Source of the DNA: Pseudomonadota bacterium
Lineage (GTDB): Bacteria; Pseudomonadota; Alphaproteobacteria; Acetobacterales; Acetobacteraceae
NCBI GenBank assembly: GCA_019351895.1
Contig: JABBOH010000010.1
Coordinates: 54,926 to 118,925, forward strand
Reading direction: 5' to 3'
DNA length: 64,000 bases
Both the position numbers and the translations under genes were made by a program. Within the stretch, counting starts at the first letter, position 1, and each line of letters starts with the position of its first letter. Of the stretch, positions 41,442 to 49,880 are shown one piece after another. The notes beneath the pieces were generated by a model, which saw only the letters and a list, made by a program, of their open reading frames with translations, ran no database searches and was not told the origin of the DNA.

Positions 41442-42918
41442 CGATCGCCTCCCGCAACTCGGCTTCCGAAATCTGCGCCGGGTGGAACTCGCCCTTCACG
41501 CGGCCACTGTGCATCACGAGGATCCGATGCGAATGATACAGCACCTCGGGGATCTCATCCGAGATCATCATCACCGCCATGCCGCTCGCGGCGAGGCGCT
41601 TCACGATGGCATAGATTCCGTCCTTGGCGTTGATGTCGACGCCGACCGTGGGACTGTCGAGGATCAGCACGCGCGGCTGCGTCGCCAGCCACTTGGCAAG
41701 CACCACGCGCTGCTGATTGCCGCCCGAGAGGGTCCGCACCGGATTCTCGGGGTCCGAGACCTTGATGCCCAACTGTTCGATCCAGTCGGCAACCGCCGCC
41801 CGCTTCCGATCCATGCGCAGCAGCCCGAAGGCACCGGCGAGCTTGCCCAGGATGGACAGCACGATGTTGGATGCGATCGGCTGCTCGAGCACGAGGCCGA
41901 GCGAGAGCCGGTCCTCCGAGACATAGGCGATGCCGTGGTCGATCGCGGCACGGTTGGATCGCAGCGTCACGGACGCGCCGTCGAGCCTGATTTCGCCGGT
42001 ATCCGGCGGCCGCATGCCAAAGAGAGACAAGGCGAGCTCCGTGCGTCCCGAGCCGAGCAGGCCGATGACACCGAGGATTTCGCCGCGGCGAAGGTCCAGA
42101 CTCACATCTTCGAAATCACCGCGACGGGACAGGCGATCCACGGATAGAACAACCGGCGCCGCGGACAGGTCGGGCGCCGTGATCGTATAATCGAACTCAT
42201 GGCCCGTCATCAGCGAACCCAGACGGCGCGGCGTCATTTCCTGCGCATTCCAGGTGCCGAGCTTGCGGCCATCGCGTAGAACCGTCACGCGTTCTGCGAT
42301 CTCCAGCACCTCATCCAGCCGATGACTGACAAAGACGACAGCGATGCCGCGGCGCTTGAGTTCGCGCGCGATGCCGAGCAGCGCATCGACCTCGGTGCGG
42401 GTCAGCGAGGCCGTCGGCTCGTCCATGATGACGAGGCGGGCCTCGGCCGCGAGAGCCCGGCAGATCGCCACGAGCTGGCGCTGGGCGATCGACAGGTCGC
42501 CAACTTTCGCCTGCGGATCGAGCGAGATGCCGATCCGCGCGATCGCGGCGCGCGCGGTGGCGAGGATGCGGCCACGATTGACGCTGCGCAGACCCTGAAG
42601 GTGCTGGGCGAAGGCGATGTTCTCAGCGACGGTCAGATCGGGGAACAGCGACAGATCCTGGTAGATCACCTGGATGCCGATGCGCGTGCTGTCGGACGGC
42701 GTGAGCTGCGGATACTCGACCCCGTCGATCATGATGACGCCGCCGGCGTCCGGTGGCTGGACGCCGGAGATGATCTTGATCAGCGTCGACTTGCCGGATC
42801 CGTTCTCGCCGGCAAGACAATGCACCTCGCCGGCGGCGATCGTGAGATCAACCCCGCTTAGCGCCGCCACGCCGCCGAAATGCTTGGAGATGCCGGTCAT
42901 CTCGATGAAGTTGGTCAA
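41434..42918 (-). CDS. Sugar ABC transporter ATPase with two ABC domains
   Basis: The 494 residues contain two tandem nucleotide-binding domains as in RbsA/MglA/AraG. The first has Walker A GENGSGKSTLIKI, signature LSIAQRQLV and Walker B LVIMDEPTASL. The second has the usual degenerate Walker A GLLGSGRTELALS, signature LSGGNQQRV and LILDSPTVGVD. It powers import in the inner membrane. The frame starts at a TTG (42918); an ATG at 42900 would remove only six residues and is an alternative. It follows the binding-protein gene by 62 bp. Confidence 0.96.
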   Translation of the reverse strand: MTNFIEMTGISKHFGGVAALSGVDLTIAAGEVHCLAGENGSGKSTLIKIISGVQPPDAGGVIMIDGVEYPQLTPSDSTRIGIQVIYQDLSLFPDLTVAENIAFAQHLQGLRSVNRGRILATARAAIARIGISLDPQAKVGDLSIAQRQLVAICRALAAEARLVIMDEPTASLTRTEVDALLGIARELKRRGIAVVFVSHRLDEVLEIAERVTVLRDGRKLGTWNAQEMTPRRLGSLMTGHEFDYTITAPDLSAAPVVLSVDRLSRRGDFEDVSLDLRRGEILGVIGLLGSGRTELALSLFGMRPPDTGEIRLDGASVTLRSNRAAIDHGIAYVSEDRLSLGLVLEQPIASNIVLSILGKLAGAFGLLRMDRKRAAVADWIEQLGIKVSDPENPVRTLSGGNQQRVVLAKWLATQPRVLILDSPTVGVDINAKDGIYAIVKRLAASGMAVMMISDEIPEVLYHSHRILVMHSGRVKGEFHPAQISEAELREAIDA

Positions 42919-42980
42919 ACGTCAGACCCTCGCGATGAGAGGTGGCGAGGGCGGATCGATCCGCCCTCGCCGATGCGGCA

Positions 42981-44009
42981 TCAAAGACCCGTCTGCTTGA
43001 TGATCTGATCGATGTTCGACTTGTTGAAGGACAGGATGCGATCGACGCTGATGAGCTTGTTCGGCGCATCGACCGTCGCCTTGCCCATGCCGGGAATCTC
43101 GATCCCCGTCTCGATCTTGGCGCCCGTCAATACCAGGCTGGCGACCGCGACCATCGCGTAGCCGGCATCCTTCGGGCTCCAGAGGAAGCCCTGGCGAATG
43201 ACGCCGGCTTCGATCAGCGACTTGCCCTGCGAAGGGATGACCGTGCCGACGATCGAGATCTTCTTCTGCAGATGGCGCTCGCGCACCACATTGCCGGAAC
43301 CGATCGGGCCGTTGGAACCGAAGCCCAGGATGCCACGCACGTGCGGATAGGCCTGCAGCACTTCGCGCGTCACCTGCTCCGAAGTGTCGATCTCGTCGGC
43401 ACCCGGGAAACGCGATGTCGCCAGCTTCATGTTCGGGTAGTGCTTAAGCTGATAGGCGATCGCGGCGTCGGCCCACTTATTGTGCAGCGGCGTCGTCAGC
43501 GTACCGACGTAGATCACGTATTCACCCTTCTCGCCCATGTCGCCGGCGAGCGCCTTCATCTGCATCTCGCCGAAGACGGTGGAATTGAGAAGCTCCACGT
43601 CCCAGGTGCGGCCGTCCTGGTTCGGGCCTTCCTGGGTGATGACGATGATGCCCGCCTTCTGCGCGCGGGCGAGCACGGGTGCCAGCACCTTCACGTCGAG
43701 CGGAACGAGGCCGAGCACATCAACCTTCTTGGCGATCTGGTCCTCGACGAGGCGCACCTGCTGGGCCGGATCGACGTTCACCGGACCGACCATGGAGGTG
43801 TTGATGCCAAACTTCTTGCCGCCCTCGACGAGGCCCTCATCGAGGAAATTGAACCATGGCACGCCCTGGATCTTCACGACCGTGGTCATGTTCTTCTCGG
43901 CGGCTGCCTGCGCGATGCGCGGCAGCCCGGCGACCGCGAGAGCGCCCGCGCCGAGCAAGCCGGCCGCGCGGCGGCGGCTGATCGACATATCGATGATGGT
44001 CTTCGTCAT
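42981..44009 (-). CDS. Periplasmic sugar-binding protein, Tat-type signal
   Basis: The 342 residues are a type I (RbsB/LsrB/RhaS-like) binding protein. The leader has a twin-arginine look (SRRRAAGLLGAGALAVAGLP, cut near AQAA). The mature part shows FNFLDEGLVEGGKKFGINTS, GPVNVDPAQQVRLVEDQIAK, GIIVITQEGPNQDG and GILGFGSNGPIGSGNV. The best resemblance is to the rhamnose/AI-2 binding subgroup, but the ligand cannot be assigned. It is the first transporter gene and probably the most expressed; 119 bp separate it from the kinase gene, where TTAGGCAC (44058-44065) resembles half of the palindrome at 47014. Confidence 0.95.
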   Translation of the reverse strand: MTKTIIDMSISRRRAAGLLGAGALAVAGLPRIAQAAAEKNMTTVVKIQGVPWFNFLDEGLVEGGKKFGINTSMVGPVNVDPAQQVRLVEDQIAKKVDVLGLVPLDVKVLAPVLARAQKAGIIVITQEGPNQDGRTWDVELLNSTVFGEMQMKALAGDMGEKGEYVIYVGTLTTPLHNKWADAAIAYQLKHYPNMKLATSRFPGADEIDTSEQVTREVLQAYPHVRGILGFGSNGPIGSGNVVRERHLQKKISIVGTVIPSQGKSLIEAGVIRQGFLWSPKDAGYAMVAVASLVLTGAKIETGIEIPGMGKATVDAPNKLISVDRILSFNKSNIDQIIKQTGL

Positions 44010-44128
44010 TTCTTGGCTTCCCTACCTGATAATCGCGATCGTGTTTTCGTGGTCTTCTTAGGCACGCCGGGGTTGGAGCGCAGATGCCTCACCCCGCTTC
44101 TCAGCCATCCGCCTTTTAGTCTCCGTCG

Positions 44129-45049
44129 TCACACCTCCCGCAACAAAGCTTCGACCGAGACGGGCCCAAGCCCGGCTCTTTCTTCAGGCGGCGTCGCCAC
44201 CACCAGGGCGGCCGCGGCATTCGCATATCGCGCGGCTTTCGCCAATGGGTCCCCCGCTGCGAGCCGTGTCGCGAGCGCACCGACAAAGGCGTCTCCCGCA
44301 CCATGGGTGGAGGAAACCATAACGCGATGCGGAGCGACAGTGTACCGCATGCCGTCACGCCCGGCGATGGCGAGGCCGTGGCCGCCGGCGGTCACGATGA
44401 CAGAGGGCACGAGGCCGAGCAGGGCCTCGGCCGCCCGCGCGGCGCCCTCCAGGGTCTCGACCGGAGCCCCGCAGAGCGCCTCGGCCTCCAGCGCGTTGAC
44501 GACCAAGATATCGATACAGGCGAGCAGCGCCATCGGCAGTTCGCGCACCGGCGCGGCGTTGAGAATGACGCGGGTCCCCGCCGCGCGCGCCGCCTCGGCC
44601 GCTGCGACGTTCGCCTCCTCCGGCACCTCGTTCTGGAGCAGCAGCCAGCCGGCGCCGCCCATGACCGGCGCAGCCGCTGCGACCGCGGCCCGTCCGAGCG
44701 TCAGGTTGGCGCCCGAGACGATGACGGCGCCGTAGTCGCCCGCGGGCTCGACGAGGGCGACGCTCATGCCCGAGGCGGCGCCGCGCATGACACGGACCGC
44801 GGCGGTCTCCACCTTGTTCCGCCGAAGGTTCGCGACGAGGCGGCGGCCGAAATCATCGTCGCCCACAGCGCCGATCATGGCGGTGCGCGCGCCGTGCCGC
44901 GCCGCCTCCACCGCCTGATTGCCGCCCTTGCCGCCCTCCTTCAGCGACCAGCTCCGACCCACCAAGGTCTCGCCTAGACGCGGCCTGCCCGGCGCATGCA
45001 CCATGATGTCGAGATGCAGACTGCCGAAAACGACGACTCCCGCCGTCAT
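44129..45049 (-). CDS. PfkB-family (ribokinase-like) sugar kinase
   Basis: The 306 residues form a PfkB kinase that phosphorylates a sugar in the cytoplasm with ATP. Seen are VFGSLHLDIMVHAPGRPRLG, LKEGGKGGNQAVEAARHG (sugar site), ILNAAPVRELP, DILVVNALEAEALCGAP, VIVTAGGHGLAI and the catalytic STHGAGDAFVGALATRLAAG with the general-base Asp. Closest to ribokinases. Its ATG overlaps the stop of the RpiR gene. With the isomerase and importer it should act on the imported sugar, whose identity is unknown. Confidence 0.94.
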   Translation of the reverse strand: MTAGVVVFGSLHLDIMVHAPGRPRLGETLVGRSWSLKEGGKGGNQAVEAARHGARTAMIGAVGDDDFGRRLVANLRRNKVETAAVRVMRGAASGMSVALVEPAGDYGAVIVSGANLTLGRAAVAAAAPVMGGAGWLLLQNEVPEEANVAAAEAARAAGTRVILNAAPVRELPMALLACIDILVVNALEAEALCGAPVETLEGAARAAEALLGLVPSVIVTAGGHGLAIAGRDGMRYTVAPHRVMVSSTHGAGDAFVGALATRLAAGDPLAKAARYANAAAALVVATPPEERAGLGPVSVEALLREV

Positions 45050-45936
45050 GCGCGCCGCCCCCGCGCCGGGGAGACGGAGTCCATGGTGCGGCGCAGGTTG
45101 GCCTCCGTCGTCGTCACGTCGCGCTGCGCGACGGCCACGAACAGCGCGTCGAGAATGTTGAGCTGCGCGATGCGCGCCGCCGCGTTTTCCCCGGTCAGCG
45201 GCGAGCCCTGGGCGGTCGAGGCGAGCACCACCTCGGCCGCGCGCGCGAGGCTGGAGGCCGCATGATTGGTGATGACGATCGTGGAGGCGCCGTTCTCGCG
45301 GGCCAAGACGATGGGCCGGATGACGGCCTCGGTTTCCCCGGAGTGGGAGAAGCCGACGGCGACATCGCCGGGGCCGAGCAGCGCCGCCGACATCAGCATC
45401 ATGTGGCTGTCATCGAAGACCGCGGCCCGCACGCCGACGCGGAGGAACTTGTGCGCGACATCCCGCGCGATCTGGGCCGAGCCGCCGAGACCGTAGAAGT
45501 CCCGCTGCCGCGCCTCGGCCAGCATCTCCGTCGCGCGCTTGAAGGCATTTATGTCGAGGATGGCGAGCGTCTCCTCGAGCGCCTGGACCGCGGTGCGGAA
45601 GACTTTCTTGAGGATGGTGGCGGCGTCGTCGGACACCGCAAGCTGCTCGTGCAGCTCCGCCGTCGGCAGATCGTTGTAGGCGGCGATCTGGCCGCGCATC
45701 TCACGAAAGCCCGCGAAGCCGAGTTTCTTGGCGAGCTTCACGACCATCGCCTCGGACACCGCGGCGTCCCGCGCCACGTCGCGCAGCGCCGTCTCGGAAC
45801 TGAAGCGCCGATCGGTCAGCATGAGGTCGACGATCCGGGTTTCGAGCGCGGTCAGTTCCGGCAGGCGCGAGCGGATGGCCGGCCCGATCTGGCGCGGGTC
45901 GCGGGTGCCCGGCCCAGCAGTGACGACCCCGTTCAA
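45046..45936 (-). CDS. MurR/RpiR-family regulator with SIS domain
   Basis: The 296 residues hold an N-terminal RpiR helix-turn-helix (about 20-95: ALETRIVDLMLTDRRFSSET, VSEAMVVKLAKKLGFAGFRE) and a C-terminal SIS sugar-phosphate-binding domain (FYGLGGSAQIARDVAHKFLR, GDVAVGFSHSGETEAVIRPI). I place the start at a TTG (45936): it overlaps the TGA of the preceding gene as TTGA, in the manner of the ATGA overlaps around it, and no ATG exists near the domain. It likely senses a phosphosugar made by the kinase and controls this operon. Confidence 0.9.
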   Translation of the reverse strand: MNGVVTAGPGTRDPRQIGPAIRSRLPELTALETRIVDLMLTDRRFSSETALRDVARDAAVSEAMVVKLAKKLGFAGFREMRGQIAAYNDLPTAELHEQLAVSDDAATILKKVFRTAVQALEETLAILDINAFKRATEMLAEARQRDFYGLGGSAQIARDVAHKFLRVGVRAAVFDDSHMMLMSAALLGPGDVAVGFSHSGETEAVIRPIVLARENGASTIVITNHAASSLARAAEVVLASTAQGSPLTGENAAARIAQLNILDALFVAVAQRDVTTTEANLRRTMDSVSPARGRRA

Positions 45937-46940
45937 GCGCCTACCGTGCCGGAGGAGGCGCGCGGCTGGCCAAGCAGCGCCTCCTGGATGATGCGCTGGC
46001 CACCGACCGCGTCCTGCCGGTCGAGCACCTCGGCGAGCCGGTTGTCGGCATCGAGACGATCGACGATCGTCATCATGCCCTGAACCGTGGCGATGTTGGC
46101 TGCGCATTCCGCTACCGGATCGAGCCCGCTGATATCGGGGAAGGTGTCGAAATAGATGGCGCCGTCGTAGCCGTCCCGCCGGATCTGGCGCAGCAACTCG
46201 ATGGTCTGCACCGTGTGGATCGCGCCGACCATCAGCCCGTCGTCCCGCGCGCCGTAGCCGTCGTTGAGGTGCACGCCCAACAGGCGGCTGTGGCGTGCCA
46301 CAAGCGCGGCCGAGCAGGCCGGTTGCTCCCCGGCATAGAGCACATGCGCGAAGTCGAGCGTGACGCCGAGGTTCGGCGCGCCGATTTCCCGGATAGCCAG
46401 CAGCGTCGTGCCGATATCGGCGAGCAGCGCATGGGCGCGCGGCTCGTCCGGCTTGTATTCGATGCTGATGTCAATGTCGGGGTTGTGGCGCGCGATCTCG
46501 TCGAGCCCCGCGATCTCGAGCGCCCAAAGCTGCCCGTAATCGGCGGCGAAGGCATGGTCGAAACCGTCCTGCCCGAGCCACACCGTCATCAGCGTGGCGC
46601 CGCACCGGGCCAAGGCATCGATGCCGCGCTTGGTGAGGTCAATGGCACGGCGCCTTACCGCTGGGTCCGGATTGGTGAAGGCGCCCGCGCGATAGGCCGG
46701 GTCGCCGTAGTAGCGCATAGCGAAACCGTTGAGGGCGAGGCCGAGGTCGGCGGCCTGGGCCGCAACCTGCTCCGGCGCCTCCGGCCCAAGATGATCGGGA
46801 TAATTCAAATCGACGCCGGACAAGCCCTCGACTGTTGCCGCACGCGTCATGAGCGCGAGCGTGCCGGGCTTGCCCGACCCCGCCGGCCAGAACAGGTCGG
46901 GCCGCGAGGCGAAGGAATTCAGTCGGGTCGCAAAAAGCAA
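45933..46940 (-). CDS. Sugar phosphate isomerase/epimerase (TIM barrel)
   Basis: The 335 residues are an AP-endonuclease-2-type TIM barrel: VEGLSGVDLNYPDHLGPEA, RGIDALARCGATLMTVW, ISIEYKPDEPRAHALLADIG (metal Glu), NLGVTLDFAHVLYAGEQPA (metal Asp/His), LLGVHLNDGYGARDDGLMVG and GAIYFDTFPDISG. Members isomerise or epimerise ketoses. The start is a TTG at 46940 with AGGAG ten bases upstream; the open frame to 47027 adds a basic stretch without domain character. It is the first gene of the minus-strand sugar operon. Confidence 0.88.
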   Translation of the reverse strand: MLFATRLNSFASRPDLFWPAGSGKPGTLALMTRAATVEGLSGVDLNYPDHLGPEAPEQVAAQAADLGLALNGFAMRYYGDPAYRAGAFTNPDPAVRRRAIDLTKRGIDALARCGATLMTVWLGQDGFDHAFAADYGQLWALEIAGLDEIARHNPDIDISIEYKPDEPRAHALLADIGTTLLAIREIGAPNLGVTLDFAHVLYAGEQPACSAALVARHSRLLGVHLNDGYGARDDGLMVGAIHTVQTIELLRQIRRDGYDGAIYFDTFPDISGLDPVAECAANIATVQGMMTIVDRLDADNRLAEVLDRQDAVGGQRIIQEALLGQPRASSGTVGA

Positions 46941-46989
46941 GGGGCGTCGTCTCCTGTGCCGGTTATTAGGGTCCGGACTTCGAGACAGC

Positions 46990-47017
46990 TTTACTCGCTG
47001 CGCGCTGAAAGTAAAGT
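46990..47017 (+). promoter_or_regulatory. Candidate promoter for the XylX-like gene
   Basis: TTTACT and TAAAGT with a 16-bp spacer match the sigma70 boxes at four positions each. The -10 box overlaps the left arm of the palindrome at 47014-47029, as expected for a repressed promoter. Confidence 0.35.
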
Positions 47018-47029
47018 GCCTAGGCACTT
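47014..47029. promoter_or_regulatory. Perfect 16-bp palindrome, candidate operator
   Basis: AAGTGCCTAGGCACTT is its own reverse complement. It lies in the 166-bp region between the divergent isomerase operon and the XylX-like gene. A regulator that binds here could switch both. The RpiR protein of the operon or the SorC protein at 34916-35947 are candidate binders. Confidence 0.6.
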
Positions 47030-47106
47030 GCCAATGATGCCGCTACCACCCAAGCTTGTGACCGCCGGAGGTGCCGAGGACCGGCCTGCGATAGGGAGCC
47101 GACGCC

Positions 47107-48282
47107 ATGAACACAGGTGACATTTTGCCGGTCGACCATGGCCGGGCGACGCTGCTCGGCCGGGTCTTCGACCCTGCGGTGAGCGGCCCGTGCCTCGTGC
47201 AGGTGCGCGGCGACCGGCTGGTCGATGTGACCGCCGCCGGTCCCACAGTGTCTCAGCTCCTCGAGGGCTCGGCGCCGGTCGCCGCCATCCGGGCGGTGCC
47301 CGCGGAGCGACACTTCGGACTGGACGAGGTGCTGGAGAACAGCCTGGCGCGCCGCCATGACCGGCCGCATCTGCTGGCGCCCTGCGATCTGCAGGCGGTG
47401 AAGGCCTGCGGCGTGACCTTCGCGCGTTCGATGGTCGAACGTGTCATCGAGGAACGCGCGCGCGGTGACTTTCGTGCCGCCCAGGCGATCCGGGAGCAGA
47501 TCAGCACCGCGGTCGGCGGGCAGTTGCGGGACCTCAAGCCCGGCTCTCCGGAAGCGGCCCACGCCAAGACCGTGCTGATGGAGGCGGGCTACTGGTCCCA
47601 GTATCTTGAAGTCGGAATTGGCCCGGATGCCGAGGTCTTCACCAAGGCGCCCGTGCTGTCCGCGGTCGGGCTGGGCGCCGAGATCGGTATCCTGGCCAAG
47701 TCGTCCTGGAACAACCCGGAACCCGAGGCGGTGCTGGTGGTCAACAGCCGAGGCGAGATCCTGGGGGCGACCCTCGGCAACGACGTGAACCTGCGCGACA
47801 TCGAGGGGCGAAGCGCGCTCCTGCTCGGCAAGGCGAAGGACAACAACGCGTCGTCCTCCATCGGCCCGTTCATCCGGCTGTTCGATGACGACTTCTCATT
47901 GGACGACGTGCGGGCGCTGGAGATCACGCTGAAGGTGACGGGCGCTACCGACGGCTACGTGCTGGAGGGCACCAGTTCGATGCGCGAGATCAGCCGCGAC
48001 CCGGGCGAGCTTGTGCAGCATACGCTGGGACGGCACCACCAGTATCCGGACGGCTTCATGCTGTTCCTCGGCACGATGTTCGCGCCGATTCAGGATCGCG
48101 ATCAGCCCGGCCAGGGCTTCACGCACAAGACCGGGGACCGGGTGGAGATCGCGTCCCCGCAACTAGGGAGACTGGTCAACACGGTGACGCATGCCGAGGA
48201 AGCGGAGCCCTGGGTCTTCGGTGTCGGCGCGCTGATGAAGAACCTCGCCATCCGAGGGCTGCTGGCGCGGTCCGGCGCATGA
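47107..48282 (+). CDS. FAH-superfamily sugar-acid dehydratase, XylX-like
   Basis: The 391 residues end in a fumarylacetoacetate-hydrolase fold: AEIGILAKSSWNNPEPEAVL (metal Glu residues), LGATLGNDVNLRDIEGRSAL, LGKAKDNNASSSIGPFIRLF, YPDGFMLFLGTMFAP and GFTHKTGDRVEIASPQLG. The size and the NDVNLRDIEGRSALLLGKAK block resemble XylX, which dehydrates 2-keto-3-deoxy-pentonate in the Weimberg pathway of Caulobacter. That pathway's other enzymes are absent here. GGGAG lies before the ATG. It is divergent from the sugar operon and probably co-regulated through the palindrome at 47014. Confidence 0.75.
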   Translation: MNTGDILPVDHGRATLLGRVFDPAVSGPCLVQVRGDRLVDVTAAGPTVSQLLEGSAPVAAIRAVPAERHFGLDEVLENSLARRHDRPHLLAPCDLQAVKACGVTFARSMVERVIEERARGDFRAAQAIREQISTAVGGQLRDLKPGSPEAAHAKTVLMEAGYWSQYLEVGIGPDAEVFTKAPVLSAVGLGAEIGILAKSSWNNPEPEAVLVVNSRGEILGATLGNDVNLRDIEGRSALLLGKAKDNNASSSIGPFIRLFDDDFSLDDVRALEITLKVTGATDGYVLEGTSSMREISRDPGELVQHTLGRHHQYPDGFMLFLGTMFAPIQDRDQPGQGFTHKTGDRVEIASPQLGRLVNTVTHAEEAEPWVFGVGALMKNLAIRGLLARSGA

Positions 48283-48295
48283 AGCCAAAGCAGCG

Positions 48296-48724
48296 CTAGC
48301 GCATCTTGGACAGCAGCAGCGTCAGGGCCGTTACCTCATCATGATTGAGCGGTGACAGCGTTTCGCGACTGATGGCGCCCGCCGCGTCAAGATTGCGCAG
48401 CACCGTCTCCCGGCCTTCCCCGGTCAGGTCAACGAGCAGCTTGCGGCGGTCCTCCGCATCCTGGAATCGGAGCACAAGGTCACGCGCCACCAGCCGGTCG
48501 ACAGTGCCTTTCACCGTCGCGGCATCCATGCAGACGGCGCGGCCGAGCGCGGTCTGCGACGTGCGGCCGACCTCGTGCAGCTTCGCCAGAACCGCCCACT
48601 GCATGGGCGTCAGCCCGTCACCGATGAGATGCGCGAAGATCGTCGTGTGACGCTGCGTCACCTGCCGCAACAGGAAGCCGATCTGGTCATCGAGCACGTA
48701 GCGCGTTGCGGTGACGACCATCAT
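48296..48724 (-). CDS. MarR-family regulator, NicR-like
   Basis: The 142 residues are a winged-helix MarR protein: YVLDDQIGFLLRQVTQRHTT, LTPMQWAVLAKLHEVGRTSQ, LGRAVCMDAATVKGTVDRLV (recognition helix) and RFQDAEDRRKLLVDLTGEGR (wing). NicR, a MarR repressor, controls nicotinate genes in Pseudomonas putida and responds to 6-hydroxynicotinate, so a similar role fits. It is the last gene of the nic operon, with its ATG overlapping the preceding stop, which suggests autoregulation through the promoter at 56372-56400. Confidence 0.9.
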   Translation of the reverse strand: MMVVTATRYVLDDQIGFLLRQVTQRHTTIFAHLIGDGLTPMQWAVLAKLHEVGRTSQTALGRAVCMDAATVKGTVDRLVARDLVLRFQDAEDRRKLLVDLTGEGRETVLRNLDAAGAISRETLSPLNHDEVTALTLLLSKMR

Positions 48725-49299
48725 CGCAGCCCGTCATAACCGACGATCTCGCCCACGGCCAAGCCCCCGACGCGGGCGAGCGGGCGACCACTGCCGGTCA
48801 ACACCACCGCGACCAGAATTTCGCGCGCGCGGGGTGCATCCGGGATGCTGACCTCCATCGCATCGAAATGGCTACGCACATAGGCCGCGTTGCGATGACC
48901 GAGCGGCACGTCGATGACCGTGCCCATCGTGCCGCGCTTCTTGGCCGAAGGCACGAGCGCCGCACCACCACCCAAGACCGCGCGCATTGGGGCGCCTAGC
49001 TTCGGATGCAGGATCGCCGCCGCATGCTCGATCTCGCCGGCCTCACCGACAATCGCGGCCTTGCCGTAGCTCTCGACCGCCGCCGGCACGATGCAGAGCG
49101 CCGTGACTGCCCGTTGCGTCAGCATCTCCCCGAGCATTGCGCCCGTCTGGACCAGTTCCGAGAGATCAGCACCGAAGCGGCCGGCAAAGGGGTTGGCGAT
49201 GACAGCGATCGCCGCTGCCCGGCGCGTGGGAGGCGCGACCGGCTGGCCCATCTCGACCAGGACCTCGTCGGTGATCGTGACGAGCTTGCGGACGATCAT
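48721..49299 (-). CDS. PF06684 'amino acid synthesis' family protein, paralogue 2
   Basis: The 192 residues belong to the PF06684 (former DUF1185) family: AAAIAVIANPFAGRFGADLS, AVESYGKAAIVGEAGEIEHA, ALVPSAKKRGTMGTVIDVPL and AYVRSHFDAMEVSIPDAPRA. The same blocks occur in the gene just upstream. The family has no proven reaction that I know; the database name is not evidence of amino-acid synthesis. It overlaps both neighbours by ATGA, within the nicotinate operon, so a role in steps after 6-hydroxynicotinate reduction is an inference from context. Confidence 0.88.
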   Translation of the reverse strand: MIVRKLVTITDEVLVEMGQPVAPPTRRAAAIAVIANPFAGRFGADLSELVQTGAMLGEMLTQRAVTALCIVPAAVESYGKAAIVGEAGEIEHAAAILHPKLGAPMRAVLGGGAALVPSAKKRGTMGTVIDVPLGHRNAAYVRSHFDAMEVSIPDAPRAREILVAVVLTGSGRPLARVGGLAVGEIVGYDGLR

Positions 49300-49880
49300 C
49301 GCAAGCCGTCCTCGCCTCGGATATCGGCGGCGGCGAGACCGCCGACGCGGGCATGGACGCGGGCGCCCGTCGTCATCACCAGCGCCAGAGCCATTTCGTC
49401 GGCGCGCGGGCCGTCCGGCACGCCGACCTCCATCGCGTCGAAATGGCTGCGGACATAGGAGGCGTTGATATGCGTGACCGGCACGTCGAGCCGCGTGCCC
49501 GGACCGCCGACCTTCTTTGCGGAGGGCACGATTGCCTTAGCGTCGCCGAGCACCGCGCGCATGGCGTAGCCGCCCGGCACATGCCAGAGCGCGCCGTGCT
49601 CCAGCTCGCCTGCAGCGCCGACGATGGCGCCCTTGCCATAGCCCTGCACCACCGCCGCATCGCCGCCGAGCGCCCGTACTAGTGCCTGCGCCATCTCGAC
49701 GCCCAGCGGCTCGAGCGTCTTCATGAAGGGCGAAATCTCCTCGACATAGCGGCCGGCAAAGGGGTTCGCGATGACGCTGATCGCCGCCGCGCGGCGCAGC
49801 GGCACTGCAGCGACGGGGCCGCCCTCGTGGAAGATCTCCTCGACGATGAGCAGGCGCTTGCGAAGCTCGATCTCAGGCAT
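49296..49880 (-). CDS. PF06684 'amino acid synthesis' family protein, paralogue 1
   Basis: The 194 residues share with the following gene the segments AAAISVIANPFAGRYVEEIS, VVQGYGKGAIVGAAGELEHG, AIVPSAKKVGGPGTRLDVPV and ASYVRSHFDAMEVGVPDGPR. The order of conserved blocks and the near-equal length suggest a duplication that now gives two subunits or two related enzymes. The start at 49880 lies 8 bp inside the UPF0280 gene. The conserved Lys, His and Asp in these blocks are candidates for a catalytic site. Function unknown. Confidence 0.88.
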   Translation of the reverse strand: MPEIELRKRLLIVEEIFHEGGPVAAVPLRRAAAISVIANPFAGRYVEEISPFMKTLEPLGVEMAQALVRALGGDAAVVQGYGKGAIVGAAGELEHGALWHVPGGYAMRAVLGDAKAIVPSAKKVGGPGTRLDVPVTHINASYVRSHFDAMEVGVPDGPRADEMALALVMTTGARVHARVGGLAAADIRGEDGLR

